A stretch of DNA of 64,000 nt, taken from positions 785,501 to 849,500 of the forward strand of contig NZ_CP022112.1 of the NCBI RefSeq assembly GCF_000730165.1. The letters run 5' to 3'. The notes under the pieces were generated by a model. It made no database searches. It saw nothing but the letters and a program-made list of their open reading frames with translations, and had not been told where the DNA came from. Numbering within the stretch: the stretch's first letter is position 1; the number at the start of each line of letters is the position of its first letter. Source of the DNA: Nitrospirillum viridazoti CBAmc. GTDB lineage: Bacteria > Pseudomonadota > Alphaproteobacteria > Azospirillales > Azospirillaceae. The translations under genes were made by a program, and so were the position numbers. Shown one piece after another: positions 8,305 through 16,752 of this stretch.

Positions 8305-9306
8305 ATGCGCAGCTTCATCACCGCCCTGACCCGACTGGCCGTCACCCTGGTCGTGGTCGCCATCGCCGCCCTGGTGGGCTGGCGCTTCTGGATCTACTAC
8401 ATGGAAGAGCCATGGACCCGCGACGGCCGGGTGCGCGCCGATATCGTGGGCGTGACGCCCGACGTCTCCGGCCTGGTGGATGAGGTGCTGGTGCATGACA
8501 ACCAGACTGTCACCAAGGGCCAGGTGCTATTCCGTATCGACCGCGCCCGCTTCACCTTGGCGCTGCAGCAGGCCGACGCCGCCGTGGCCGCCAAGAAGGC
8601 CAACTTCGACGAACTGGTGCTGGAGCGCAACCGCTATGAGTCGCTCAGCAGTTCCGCGGTGTCGCGGGAGAAGCAGGAGCAGACGGTGGCGGCCGCCAAG
8701 CAGGCCGAGGCCATCTACCTGCAGGCCGTGGCCGACCGCAACGTCGCCAAGCTGAACCTGGACCGGACAGAGGTGATGGCCACCGTGAACGGCTACATCA
8801 CCAACTTCGACCTGCGCCCCGGCGACTATGTCACCGCCGGCAAGGCCGTGACCGCCCTGGTGGACAGCGACAGCCTGCACGTCCAGGGCTATTTCGAGGA
8901 AACCAAGCTGGGCCGCATCCATGTGGGTGATCCGGTGACCGTGCGCCTGATGGGCGACCCGCGCAGCTTCAGTGGCCATGTGGAGAGCGTGGCCGCCGCC
9001 ATCGAGGACCGGGAGCGCACGGACGGCAGCAACCTGCTGGCCAACGTGAACCCCACCTTCAGCTGGGTGCGCCTGGCCCAGCGCATCCCGGTGCGGGTGG
9101 TGCTGGACAACCCGCCGGCCGACCTGCGCCTGATCCCCGGCCGCACCGCCACCGTGGCGGTGGTGGGCTCCGACGCCGTGCTGAAAACGCCCCTGACCAA
9201 GCTGCCCCATCCGACGCCGCAGGGCACCCAGCAGCCCCAGGCGTCCCCGCCGGTAGCACCGACACCCCAGCCGGCGGTCCCCGCCACCAAGCCCAAGGCG
9301 CGGTGA
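8305..9306 (+). CDS. HlyD/EmrA-type membrane fusion protein (AaeA-like)
   Basis: A 333-residue periplasmic adaptor of the efflux system. It has one N-terminal membrane anchor (about residues 8-28), a split biotinyl-lipoyl-like domain (GVTPDVSGLVDEVLVHDNQTV, and the second half near ATVNGYITNFDLRPGDYV), a coiled-coil hairpin between them (about 90-150), a beta-barrel domain, and a Pro-rich tail. ATG 8305 precedes the anchor directly; an in-frame TTG lies at 8287. It is the last gene of the MarR-FUSC-DUF1656-HlyD unit and is followed by a hairpin at 9334-9356. Confidence 0.88.
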   Translation: MRSFITALTRLAVTLVVVAIAALVGWRFWIYYMEEPWTRDGRVRADIVGVTPDVSGLVDEVLVHDNQTVTKGQVLFRIDRARFTLALQQADAAVAAKKANFDELVLERNRYESLSSSAVSREKQEQTVAAAKQAEAIYLQAVADRNVAKLNLDRTEVMATVNGYITNFDLRPGDYVTAGKAVTALVDSDSLHVQGYFEETKLGRIHVGDPVTVRLMGDPRSFSGHVESVAAAIEDRERTDGSNLLANVNPTFSWVRLAQRIPVRVVLDNPPADLRLIPGRTATVAVVGSDAVLKTPLTKLPHPTPQGTQQPQASPPVAPTPQPAVPATKPKAR

Positions 9307-9333
9307 CCAAAACTGTCCGAGGAAGAGCGTGAA

Positions 9334-9356
9334 AGGGGCGCTGCCGCCCCTCTTCA
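9334..9356 (+). terminator. Possible terminator after the efflux operon
   Basis: GGGGCG (9335-9340), loop CTGC, CGCCCC (9345-9350), followed by TCTTCATT. The stem is GC-rich, but the T-tract is poor, so intrinsic termination is only probable. Confidence 0.45.
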
Positions 9357-9470
9357 TTCAGGGACATGACGTCGCAGTCCAGCAGGCCCCCGACAGCCAG
9401 CGGGCCCCGCCCCGTTTAATGACCCAGGCGCCCCGTGGGCGGGTGCCGGGGCATCGGGGGCGATCGGCAT

Positions 9471-10961
9471 ATGGAAGGGGCATCCGGCACGGCGGGCGTG
9501 CCCACGGGCAGCATGCCCAGCGCCGAGGCCATCCGGCGGGCGATCCTGCGGCTGGAAGGTGCGGTGGCGGACAGCCCCACATCCATCGATGCGCGCTTTC
9601 ACCTCGGCGTCCTGTTGCAGGCCGACGGCCGGCGGGACGAGGCGGTGGCGCAGTACCGCCAGGCCTTGGTGCTGAACCCCTTCGACGCCCATTTGCACAA
9701 CGCCCTGGGCATCGCGCACCACGACGCCGGCGACATGGCCCAGGCCATGAGCTGTTTCGAGGATGCGCTGGCCAGCGATCCGGACGATCCCCAGGCGCAC
9801 AACAACATGGGCCACCTGCTGCAGGTGGAGAACCGGCTGGACGACGCGCTGGCCTTCTTCGATTGGGCGCTGGCCCTGCGGCCTGACTATCCGGAGGCGC
9901 TGAACAACAGCGGCGTGGTCAGGCAGATGCAGGGCCGGCTGGACCAGGCCGTCGCCCTATACCGCCGCGCCGTGGCGCTGCGCCCCGACTATGCCGCCGC
10001 GCACAAGAACCTGGGCATGACCCTGCTGGCGGCCGGCCAATATGAGGAAGGCTGGCGGGAGTTCGAATGGCGCTGGCAGGACGCCCAACTGGCCGGTGCC
10101 CGCCGCCCCTTTACCTGCCCGCAATGGCGCGGCGAGGAGGCGCCTGGCCGCATCGTGCTGATCCATGGGGAACAAGGCTACGGCGATAGCCTGCAGTTCT
10201 GCCGCTACATCCCCCTGGTGGCCGAACGCGGCCTGCGCGTGGTGGTGGAAGTGCCCCAGCCCCTGGTCCGGCTGATGCGCCGTCTGCCGGGGGTGGAGCA
10301 GGTGGTGGCCCATGGCCAGGCCCTGCCGCCGTTCGACCTGCATTGCCCGATGATGAGCCTGCCGCTGGCCTTCGGCACCACCCTCGCCACCATCCCGGGG
10401 CCCCTCCCTTATCTGGCGGCCGATCCGGCGGAGGTGGAGATTTGGCGACGGCGCCTGGTGCTGGCAGCGCCGGGTGACAACCGGCCCTTGGTGGGATTGG
10501 TTTGGGCGGGGGCAGCCCGCGCCGGTACGCCCGACGTGGCGGTGGCCGATCGCCGCCGGTCCATGGGCCTGGCCGCCCTCATGCCCCTGTTGGATGATGA
10601 CCGCGTGCGTTTCATCAGTCTGCAAAAGGACGCGGCGGAGACGGAGGTGCCACCCGGCCTGGGCGGCCTGATCGACAGCGCTGTGGATTTCGCCGACACC
10701 GCCGCCCTGGTCAGCAACCTGGATCTGGTGATCAGCGTCGACACCGCCGTGGCCCATCTGGCGGCCGCCATGGGCGTCAGCGTCTGGCTGCTGAACCGTT
10801 TCGACAGCTGCTGGCGCTGGCTGCGCGGCCGGGATGACAGTCCCTGGTATCCCACGACCCTGCGTCAGTTCCGGCAAGCGCGCCTGGGTGACTGGGGAGA
10901 CGTCGTTAAATCCGTACGCGCGGCCCTGGCCGCCACCTTCACCTCTGGAAACCGCCCATGA
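9471..10961 (+). CDS. TPR protein with C-terminal glycosyltransferase-like domain (first of pair)
   Basis: A 496-residue protein. The N-terminal half carries about five tetratricopeptide repeats (roughly residues 35-190, with the recurring pattern ALxLxPDYxxAxNNxG). The C-terminal half (about 215-490) is a GT-B-like domain related to the ADP-heptose transferase fold, ending in LDLVISVDTAVAHLAAAMG and a DSPWYPT motif. Proteins of this build are usually annotated as TPR glycosyltransferases and are often tied to surface or flagellin glycosylation. Donor and acceptor are unknown here. ATG 9471 is chosen over the GTG at 9435. Its stop overlaps the start of the next paralogue (ATGA), so the two are coupled. 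Confidence 0.85.
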   Translation: MEGASGTAGVPTGSMPSAEAIRRAILRLEGAVADSPTSIDARFHLGVLLQADGRRDEAVAQYRQALVLNPFDAHLHNALGIAHHDAGDMAQAMSCFEDALASDPDDPQAHNNMGHLLQVENRLDDALAFFDWALALRPDYPEALNNSGVVRQMQGRLDQAVALYRRAVALRPDYAAAHKNLGMTLLAAGQYEEGWREFEWRWQDAQLAGARRPFTCPQWRGEEAPGRIVLIHGEQGYGDSLQFCRYIPLVAERGLRVVVEVPQPLVRLMRRLPGVEQVVAHGQALPPFDLHCPMMSLPLAFGTTLATIPGPLPYLAADPAEVEIWRRRLVLAAPGDNRPLVGLVWAGAARAGTPDVAVADRRRSMGLAALMPLLDDDRVRFISLQKDAAETEVPPGLGGLIDSAVDFADTAALVSNLDLVISVDTAVAHLAAAMGVSVWLLNRFDSCWRWLRGRDDSPWYPTTLRQFRQARLGDWGDVVKSVRAALAATFTSGNRP

Positions 10962-13186
10962 CCGCCCGCCCCGCCGCCGTTCCCAAACCGCCCCTGCCGC
11001 CGGCGCAGAAGGCCTTCGCCGCCGCTGTGGTACAACACAAGGCCGGTCGGTTGGAGGCGGCGGCGGTGCTGTACCGCAAGGCGCTGTCGCTGATGCCCCG
11101 CCACCCGGAAAGCCTGCACCTGCTGGGCGTCGTCGCCTTCCAGCAGAAGCGCATGGATGAGGCGATGGCGTTGATCACCCAGGCCCTGGCCTTGAGGCCG
11201 GCCTTCCCCGAGGCGCTGAACAACCTGGGCACGGTGCGGGAGGCGCAGGGCGACATCGATGCCGCCGCCGATTGCTTCCAGCGCGCCGTGGCGCTGAAAC
11301 CAGACTTCGCCGAAGGATACAACAACCTGGGCAATGCCTTGAAGGCTCAGGGAAAGTTGGAGGAAGCCCTGGCGGCGTTGGGCCGGGCGCTGGAGCTCCG
11401 CCCCGCCTATGCGGAGGCGCACAACAACCGGGGTGTCGTCCACCGCCTGCAAAGCCGCTGGGCGGAGGCTGAAGCCGGCTTTCGCCAGGCACTGGCGGCC
11501 AAACCCGCCTATGTCAACGCACTCTACAACCTGGGCCTGGTGCTGCGCTTGACTGGCCGGCTGGCGGAGGCCCTGCCCTGGCTGGAGCAGGCGGTGGACC
11601 GGGCGCCCGACCATGCCGAAGCCTGCTTCAACCTGGGCCTCGCCTTGCAGGACCTGGACAGGCACGACGACGCCCTGCCGCACCTGCGCCGGGCGGCAGC
11701 CCTGCGCCCCGACGATCCCGTGCCCCACAGCAGCCTGGGCACCACCCTGCAGACCCTGGGGCACGCGCCGGAGGCACTGCTGTGCTACCAGCGGGCGCTG
11801 TCGTTGAATCCTGATTTCGCCGACGCCCACAACAATATGGGCCTCATCCTCTACGTCCACGGCCGCTATGCCGAGGCGGAGTCTTGTTTTGCCCGCGCCA
11901 TCGCGCTGTTGCCCGGTAATCCCAAGACCCACAATAACTTAGGGCTCGCCCTTCTGGCGCAGAGTAAGGGCGCGGCGGCGGCGCGAGCCTTCGACCTGGC
12001 CATTGACGCCCAGCCGGACTATGCCGAGCCACACAACAATCTCGGCATGGCCCTGCATGCGGAGGGGCAGATGGATCTGGCGCAGGCCAGCATCCAGGCG
12101 GCCTTGGCCCTGAATCCGGATTATCCGGAGGCACACAACAACTTGGGCGCCGTTTTTCAGGCGAAAGGTGAGCTGGACATGGCCGCCGCCTGCTTCCGCC
12201 GCGCCATCGCGCTGAAGCCGGACTACGGCGCCTGCCACAACAATCTGGGCATGTCGCTGCTGGCCGCTGGGCAGTACGCCGAAGGCTGGCGGGAATATGA
12301 ATGGCGCTGGCGCACCCGCCAGATGACGCCCTATGCCCGTCAGTTTCCCCAGCCGCAATGGCGGGGTGAGGACGCCGCCGGCAAGACCATCCTGATCCAC
12401 GCCGAACAGGGCCTGGGCGATACCCTTCAGTTCAGCCGCTACCTACCCCTGGTGGCGGCGCGGGGCCTGCGCATCACGCTGGCCGTCCAGCCGCAAGTGG
12501 CCCGCCTGCTGCGCCCCCTGCCCGGCGTGACCCACATCCTGGTGGAGGGGGAGCCCCTGCCGCCCTTCGACCTGCAGTGTCCGATGATGAGCCTGCCGCT
12601 GGCCTTTGGCACCACGGTGGAAACCATCCCGGCGGAGGTGCCCTACCTGGCCGCCGACGCGGGGGACGTGGCCGTCTGGCGTGATCGCCTGGCGGGCGAC
12701 GGCGCGGGCTTGCGCGTCGGCCTGGCCTGGGCCGGCAATCCCCGGCGCGACCGGCCGGAATTGGCGGCGGTCGACCGACGCCGCTCCGTGGCGCCGGAGT
12801 TGCTGATGCCGCTGAGCACCGTGCCCGGCATGCGCCTCTACAGCCTGCAGAAGGACGACACGCCGCCGGCCGCCTTCCCCATGGTCGATCCTATGGCCGA
12901 GGTGGCGGACTTCGCCGACACCGCCGCCCTGATCGCCAACCTGGACCTGGTGATCAGCGCCGACACCTCGGTCGTCCATCTCGCCGGCGCGCTGGGCAAG
13001 CCGGTGTGGGTGATGAACCGCCACGACAGCTGCTGGCGATGGTTCCGGGGCCGGAACGACAGCCCCTGGTATCCTACCCTGCGCCTGTTCAACCAGGCGG
13101 CACCGGGGGACTGGGATGGCGTGGTGGCCGAGGTGCGGGCGGCGCTGATGGAGTTGCATCATACAGCAGCCGAGTGGCCGCAATGA
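10958..13186 (+). CDS. TPR protein with C-terminal glycosyltransferase-like domain (second of pair)
   Basis: A 742-residue paralogue of the preceding gene with a longer repeat array: about eleven to twelve TPR units over residues 15-440, many containing ExHNNLG, then the same GT-B-like domain (about 465-735). The two C-terminal domains share blocks such as CPMMSLPLAFGTT, FADTAAL and DSCWRW. The Gly/Asp/His positions of the sugar-nucleotide half (LDLVISADTSVVHLAGALGKPVW) are present. The array length difference suggests the two enzymes present different acceptors. Its last 98 bp overlap a convergent small membrane protein gene. Confidence 0.85.
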   Translation: MTARPAAVPKPPLPPAQKAFAAAVVQHKAGRLEAAAVLYRKALSLMPRHPESLHLLGVVAFQQKRMDEAMALITQALALRPAFPEALNNLGTVREAQGDIDAAADCFQRAVALKPDFAEGYNNLGNALKAQGKLEEALAALGRALELRPAYAEAHNNRGVVHRLQSRWAEAEAGFRQALAAKPAYVNALYNLGLVLRLTGRLAEALPWLEQAVDRAPDHAEACFNLGLALQDLDRHDDALPHLRRAAALRPDDPVPHSSLGTTLQTLGHAPEALLCYQRALSLNPDFADAHNNMGLILYVHGRYAEAESCFARAIALLPGNPKTHNNLGLALLAQSKGAAAARAFDLAIDAQPDYAEPHNNLGMALHAEGQMDLAQASIQAALALNPDYPEAHNNLGAVFQAKGELDMAAACFRRAIALKPDYGACHNNLGMSLLAAGQYAEGWREYEWRWRTRQMTPYARQFPQPQWRGEDAAGKTILIHAEQGLGDTLQFSRYLPLVAARGLRITLAVQPQVARLLRPLPGVTHILVEGEPLPPFDLQCPMMSLPLAFGTTVETIPAEVPYLAADAGDVAVWRDRLAGDGAGLRVGLAWAGNPRRDRPELAAVDRRRSVAPELLMPLSTVPGMRLYSLQKDDTPPAAFPMVDPMAEVADFADTAALIANLDLVISADTSVVHLAGALGKPVWVMNRHDSCWRWFRGRNDSPWYPTLRLFNQAAPGDWDGVVAEVRAALMELHHTAAEWPQ

Positions 13187-13388
13187 ATCCAGCCACCAGC
13201 ATTACCGAACCATACACCAGCCACGGGGTACGGGAGATCACGGCCACCGTCAGCAACGCCAGGAATGTGGGGAAGAACCCGACATAGAGCGCCCACCCCT
13301 TCCAGCCCGAGGGGCTGACTTTGAGGCCCTTGATCGTAAAGGCGCCACGCTGAGGCCCAAACCACCCCTTGCGCCACTCATTGCTCAT
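13089..13388 (-). CDS. Small membrane protein, unknown function
   Basis: A 99-residue frame with one or two hydrophobic segments (about residues 26-48 and 52-70). The N-terminus (WFGPQRGAF, then SGWKGWAL) resembles small bacterial inner-membrane proteins with an FGPK...P..W.GW pattern. The Pro-rich tail is encoded in the antisense strand of the TPR gene, so real sequence constraint probably ends near residue 72. The start is ATG 13388; the frame upstream to 13487 lacks a plausible leader. Its function is unknown. The convergent overlap with the TPR gene is 98 bp. Confidence 0.55.
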   Translation of the reverse strand: MSNEWRKGWFGPQRGAFTIKGLKVSPSGWKGWALYVGFFPTFLALLTVAVISRTPWLVYGSVMLVAGFIAATRLLYDATPSAPPAPRPPRHPSPPVPPG

Positions 13389-13452
13389 GAAGAACCCCTG
13401 ACTGATTTCACATTGCAAAATCAGACCGGGGTTTTGATGAAGCAAGCGCTTG

Positions 13453-14361
13453 TTACGCGAACTCCGCCAGTTCCGCCTCCAGCCCACGGCTGCGGCAGGC
13501 GGCGGTCAGGGTGTTCAGCAGCAGCACGGCGATGGTCATGGGGCCCACGCCGCCCGGCACGGGGGTGATGGCGCCGGCCACGGCGGCCGCCTCGTCATAG
13601 GCGACATCGCCCACCAGGCGGGTCTTGCCGGCGGCCGCCGCCTCGGGATCGCGGGCGGGCACGCGGTTGATGCCCACGTCGATGACCACGGCGCCGGGCT
13701 TCACCCAATCGCCTTTCACCATCTCAGGCCGGCCGACGGCGGCGACCAGGATGTCGGCGGTGCGGCACAGCGCGGGCAGATCGGCGGTGCGGCTGTGGGC
13801 GATGGTGACGGTGCAGTCGGCCTGCAGCAGCAGTTGGGCCATGGGCTTGCCCACGATGTTGGACCGGCCCACCACCACAGCGTGCTTGCCCGTCAGGCTG
13901 CCCAGATGGTCCTTCAGCAGCATCAGGCAGCCCAGCGGGGTGCAGGGAACCATGCCGGGCAGGCCCACCGCCAGGCGTCCGGCGTTGACGACGTGGAAGC
14001 CGTCCACGTCCTTGTTGGGGTCGATGGCGGCCAGCACGGCGTTGCTGTCGATATGGGCCGGCAGGGGCAACTGCACCAGGATGCCGTGGATGGCGGGATC
14101 GGCGTTCAGGCTATGTACCAGGGCCAGCAGGTCTTCCTGCGTGGTGCTGGCCTCCAGCCGGTGGGTGACGGAGTGCATGCCGGCGGCGTGGGTCTGTTCG
14201 CCCTTGTTGCGGACATAGACCTGGCTGGCCGGATCCTCGCCCACCAGCACCACGGCCAGACCGGGCTTCAGCCCGTGACGGGTGATGAGGTCGGCGACCT
14301 TGGCGCCGATGCGTTCCCGCAAGGCCGCAGCGAATGCCTTACCATCGATGATGTGCGCCAT
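13453..14361 (-). CDS. folD: Bifunctional methylenetetrahydrofolate dehydrogenase/cyclohydrolase
   Basis: A 302-residue cytosolic enzyme that interconverts 5,10-methylene-, 5,10-methenyl- and 10-formyl-tetrahydrofolate with NADP. Family marks: the catalytic Tyr/Lys region ([11 protein letters not shown]), the Rossmann signature ([13 protein letters not shown]) and the C-terminal [12 protein letters not shown] motif. The length is normal for FolD. ATG 14361 ([11 protein letters not shown]) is the family start; the frame continues 45 codons upstream without homology. purU at 22734 acts on the 10-formyl product but is not in the same operon. Confidence 0.96.
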   Translation of the reverse strand: MAHIIDGKAFAAALRERIGAKVADLITRHGLKPGLAVVLVGEDPASQVYVRNKGEQTHAAGMHSVTHRLEASTTQEDLLALVHSLNADPAIHGILVQLPLPAHIDSNAVLAAIDPNKDVDGFHVVNAGRLAVGLPGMVPCTPLGCLMLLKDHLGSLTGKHAVVVGRSNIVGKPMAQLLLQADCTVTIAHSRTADLPALCRTADILVAAVGRPEMVKGDWVKPGAVVIDVGINRVPARDPEAAAAGKTRLVGDVAYDEAAAVAGAITPVPGGVGPMTIAVLLLNTLTAACRSRGLEAELAEFA

Positions 14362-14516
14362 GACTTCCTCCGCCAGCGAAACCTGAGAATTGCGCGGGGA
14401 CATTAGCCGCAGCGCACGGTGCCGCCAATCCCTTGGGCTCAAAAGCCTTCCGAACCCTGCCATGCGGCGCCGTCGGTCCCCTCGGCACCGTGACAAGGCT
14501 ATTGCCAGGCGTTTTT

Positions 14517-14545
14517 ATATTTGACGTATAAATTCATATTTGATG
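14517..14545. promoter_or_regulatory. Candidate regulator site upstream of fucP (direct repeat)
   Basis: Two near-identical decamers, ATATTTGACG (14517-14526) and ATATTTGATG (14536-14545), 19 bp apart in a short AT-rich stretch. ATTCATAT at 14532-14539 recurs at 21633-21640 in the divergent region between the aldo/keto reductase and the IclR gene. This suggests a shared site for the IclR regulator. Confidence 0.4.
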
Positions 14546-14599
14546 TGCTGATTACCAGCCGGGCCGCACGCCGGCACAAAGAACACCCTGGGAGGGGAC

Positions 14600-15931
14600 A
14601 TGTCGGACGGCCGCGCGCATCCGCATCAGCACCAAGCCGCACAGCCGAAATGGGCGATTCCCATCGCCCTGATCGTCAGCCTGTTTTTCCTGTGGGGCGT
14701 GGCCAACAATCTGAACGACGTGTTGATCGCGCAGTTCCGCAAGGCCTTCGACCTTCAGGATTGGCAGTCCGGTCTGGTGCAGTCCGCCTTCTACCTGGGC
14801 TATTTCTTCTGCGCCATGCCGGCAGCCCTGTTCGCCCGGCGCTACGGTTACAAGGCCGCCATTGTACTTGGCCTGGCGCTCTACGGCATCGGCGCGCTGC
14901 TGTTCTATCCGGCGGCCGAACTGCGGGCCTACAGCGCCTTCCTGGGCGCCCTTTTTGTCATCGCCAGCGGCCTCGCCTTTCTGGAAACCTCCGCCAACCC
15001 GCTGATGACCGTGCTGGGCGACCCGGCGGGGGCGGAGCGGCGGCTGAACCTGGCCCAGGCCTTCAATCCCCTGGGCTCGGTCGCGGGCGTCCTGGTGGGG
15101 CGGCAGTTCATCCTGTCCGGCGTGGAATACACGCCCGAGCAGTTGGCCACCCTGTCGCCGGAGGCGCTGGCCCGGTTCCGGGATACGGAGGCCATGGCGG
15201 CCCAATCCTCCTACCTGGTGCTGGGCGTGTTGGTCCTGCTGTGGGCGGTGGTGGTGTTCACCGTGCGTTTCCCCACCCTGACCGACGGGCCGGAGGAGGA
15301 GACGAATGAGGCCGTGCCCGCCGAGGGCGGCTTCCGCCGCCTGCTGCGCCATCGCCATTTCCTGTTCGGCGTGGTGGCGCAGTTCTTCTACGTGGGCGCC
15401 CAGGTGGGGGTGTGGAGCTTCCTGATCCGCTATTCCCAGCACGCCCTGCCCGGCACGGGGGAGAAGACGGCCGCCGCCTACCTCACCCTTTCCCTGGTGG
15501 CCTTCATGGCCGGGCGCTTCGCGGGAACGGCCCTGATGGGCCGCGTGTCGGCGGAACGGCTGATGGGCGTGTTCGCCGCCATCAACGTCGCGCTGTGCCT
15601 GGTCGGGGCGTTTGGCGGCGGCTGGCTGGGCCTGGGCGCCATGATCGCCACCAGCTTCTTCATGTCCATCATGTTCCCCACCATCTTCGCCCTGTCGCTC
15701 CGCGGCCTGGGGCCGCTGACCAAGCTGGGATCGTCCTGGCTGGTCATGGCCATCATCGGCGGCGCCGCCATCCCCGTGGTCATGGGCCGTGTGTCGGACA
15801 TGGCCAGCATCGCCGTCGCCATGGTGGTGCCGGGGGTGTGCTTCGCCGTCGTCAGCGCCTTCAGCCTGGCGGGGCGCGCGGCGCCGGTGGGCGAGCGCGA
15901 TGAGCGCCTGAAGATCGTGGCCACGCACTGA
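14600..15931 (+). CDS. fucP: L-fucose:H+ symporter (FucP-type MFS permease)
   Basis: A 443-residue, 12-helix major facilitator of the FHS family. The first helix region (WAIPIALIVSLFFLWGVANN) and LGYFFCAMPAALFARRYGYK match FucP-type permeases, which bring in L-fucose with a proton. An N-terminal His-rich stretch (HPHQHQ) precedes helix 1. It is followed 11 bp later by the lactonase gene and sits in a cluster with a fucose-oxidation set, which supports L-fucose as the substrate. Other deoxy- or hexose sugars remain possible. The upstream AT-rich repeat may be the operator. Confidence 0.85.
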   Translation: MSDGRAHPHQHQAAQPKWAIPIALIVSLFFLWGVANNLNDVLIAQFRKAFDLQDWQSGLVQSAFYLGYFFCAMPAALFARRYGYKAAIVLGLALYGIGALLFYPAAELRAYSAFLGALFVIASGLAFLETSANPLMTVLGDPAGAERRLNLAQAFNPLGSVAGVLVGRQFILSGVEYTPEQLATLSPEALARFRDTEAMAAQSSYLVLGVLVLLWAVVVFTVRFPTLTDGPEEETNEAVPAEGGFRRLLRHRHFLFGVVAQFFYVGAQVGVWSFLIRYSQHALPGTGEKTAAAYLTLSLVAFMAGRFAGTALMGRVSAERLMGVFAAINVALCLVGAFGGGWLGLGAMIATSFFMSIMFPTIFALSLRGLGPLTKLGSSWLVMAIIGGAAIPVVMGRVSDMASIAVAMVVPGVCFAVVSAFSLAGRAAPVGERDERLKIVATH

Positions 15932-15942
15932 GGGCGACCGGC

Positions 15943-16752
15943 ATGATCGATGCCCACCAGCATATCTGGCGCCTGGGCCGGCACGGGCACAGTTGGCCCA
16001 CCCCCGACCTGGCGGTCATCCACCGCGACCATGAGGTGGCGGACCTGGAAGCCCTGGCCGCCCCCCTGGGCATCACCGGCAGCGTGCTGGTGCAATCCCA
16101 GCCCTGTGATGAGGACACCGATTTCCTGCTGCATGAGGCGGCGCGCCAGCCCTTCGTCCGGGGTGTGGTGGGCTGGGCGGACATGAAGGCACCGGACGCG
16201 CCCGCGCGCATCGCTGCCCTGGCCGCCCGCCCCAAGATGCGGGGCCTGCGTCCCATGCTGCAGTCCCTGCCCGTGGACTGGATCGCCGATCCATCCATCG
16301 ACGCCGCTGCGCGCGCCCTGGTGGCGCATGGCTTGAGCTTCGACGCCCTGGTCCTGCCGCCCCACCTGCCCGCCTTGCTGGACTTCGCCCGCCGGCACCC
16401 GGATTTGGCCATGGTGATCGACCACGGCGCCAAGCCCCCTATCGCCCGGCGCGAGATCGACGACTGGGCCGCCAGCATGCGTGACCTGGCCGCCTTGCCC
16501 CAGGTCCACGCCAAGCTGTCCGGCCTGCTGACGGAGGCTGGCGACCGAACGTCGGCCGACGCCCTGAAACCCTACGTGGACATCCTGCTGGACGCCTTCG
16601 GCCCCGACCGCCTGATGTGGGGCAGCGACTGGCCGGTGCTGAACCTGGCGGGCGATTACGCCGGCTGGCTGGCCATGGCGTGCGATCTGGTGCCGGCCGA
16701 GGTGCACCCGGCGGTGTTCGACGGTACGGCGCAGCGCTTCTACCGTCTCTAA
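15943..16752 (+). CDS. Amidohydrolase-2 family lactonase, probable L-fuconolactonase
   Basis: A 269-residue TIM-barrel amidohydrolase. The N-terminal metal motif DAHQHIW and the C-terminal MWGSDWPV aspartate are intact. In L-fucose oxidation, such enzymes open L-fucono-1,5-lactone to L-fuconate. Its place right behind fucP and close to a fuconate-processing gene set supports that reaction; other sugar lactones are possible. Its stop overlaps by 4 bp the end of the convergent phospholipase D-like gene. Confidence 0.8.
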   Translation: MIDAHQHIWRLGRHGHSWPTPDLAVIHRDHEVADLEALAAPLGITGSVLVQSQPCDEDTDFLLHEAARQPFVRGVVGWADMKAPDAPARIAALAARPKMRGLRPMLQSLPVDWIADPSIDAAARALVAHGLSFDALVLPPHLPALLDFARRHPDLAMVIDHGAKPPIARREIDDWAASMRDLAALPQVHAKLSGLLTEAGDRTSADALKPYVDILLDAFGPDRLMWGSDWPVLNLAGDYAGWLAMACDLVPAEVHPAVFDGTAQRFYRL

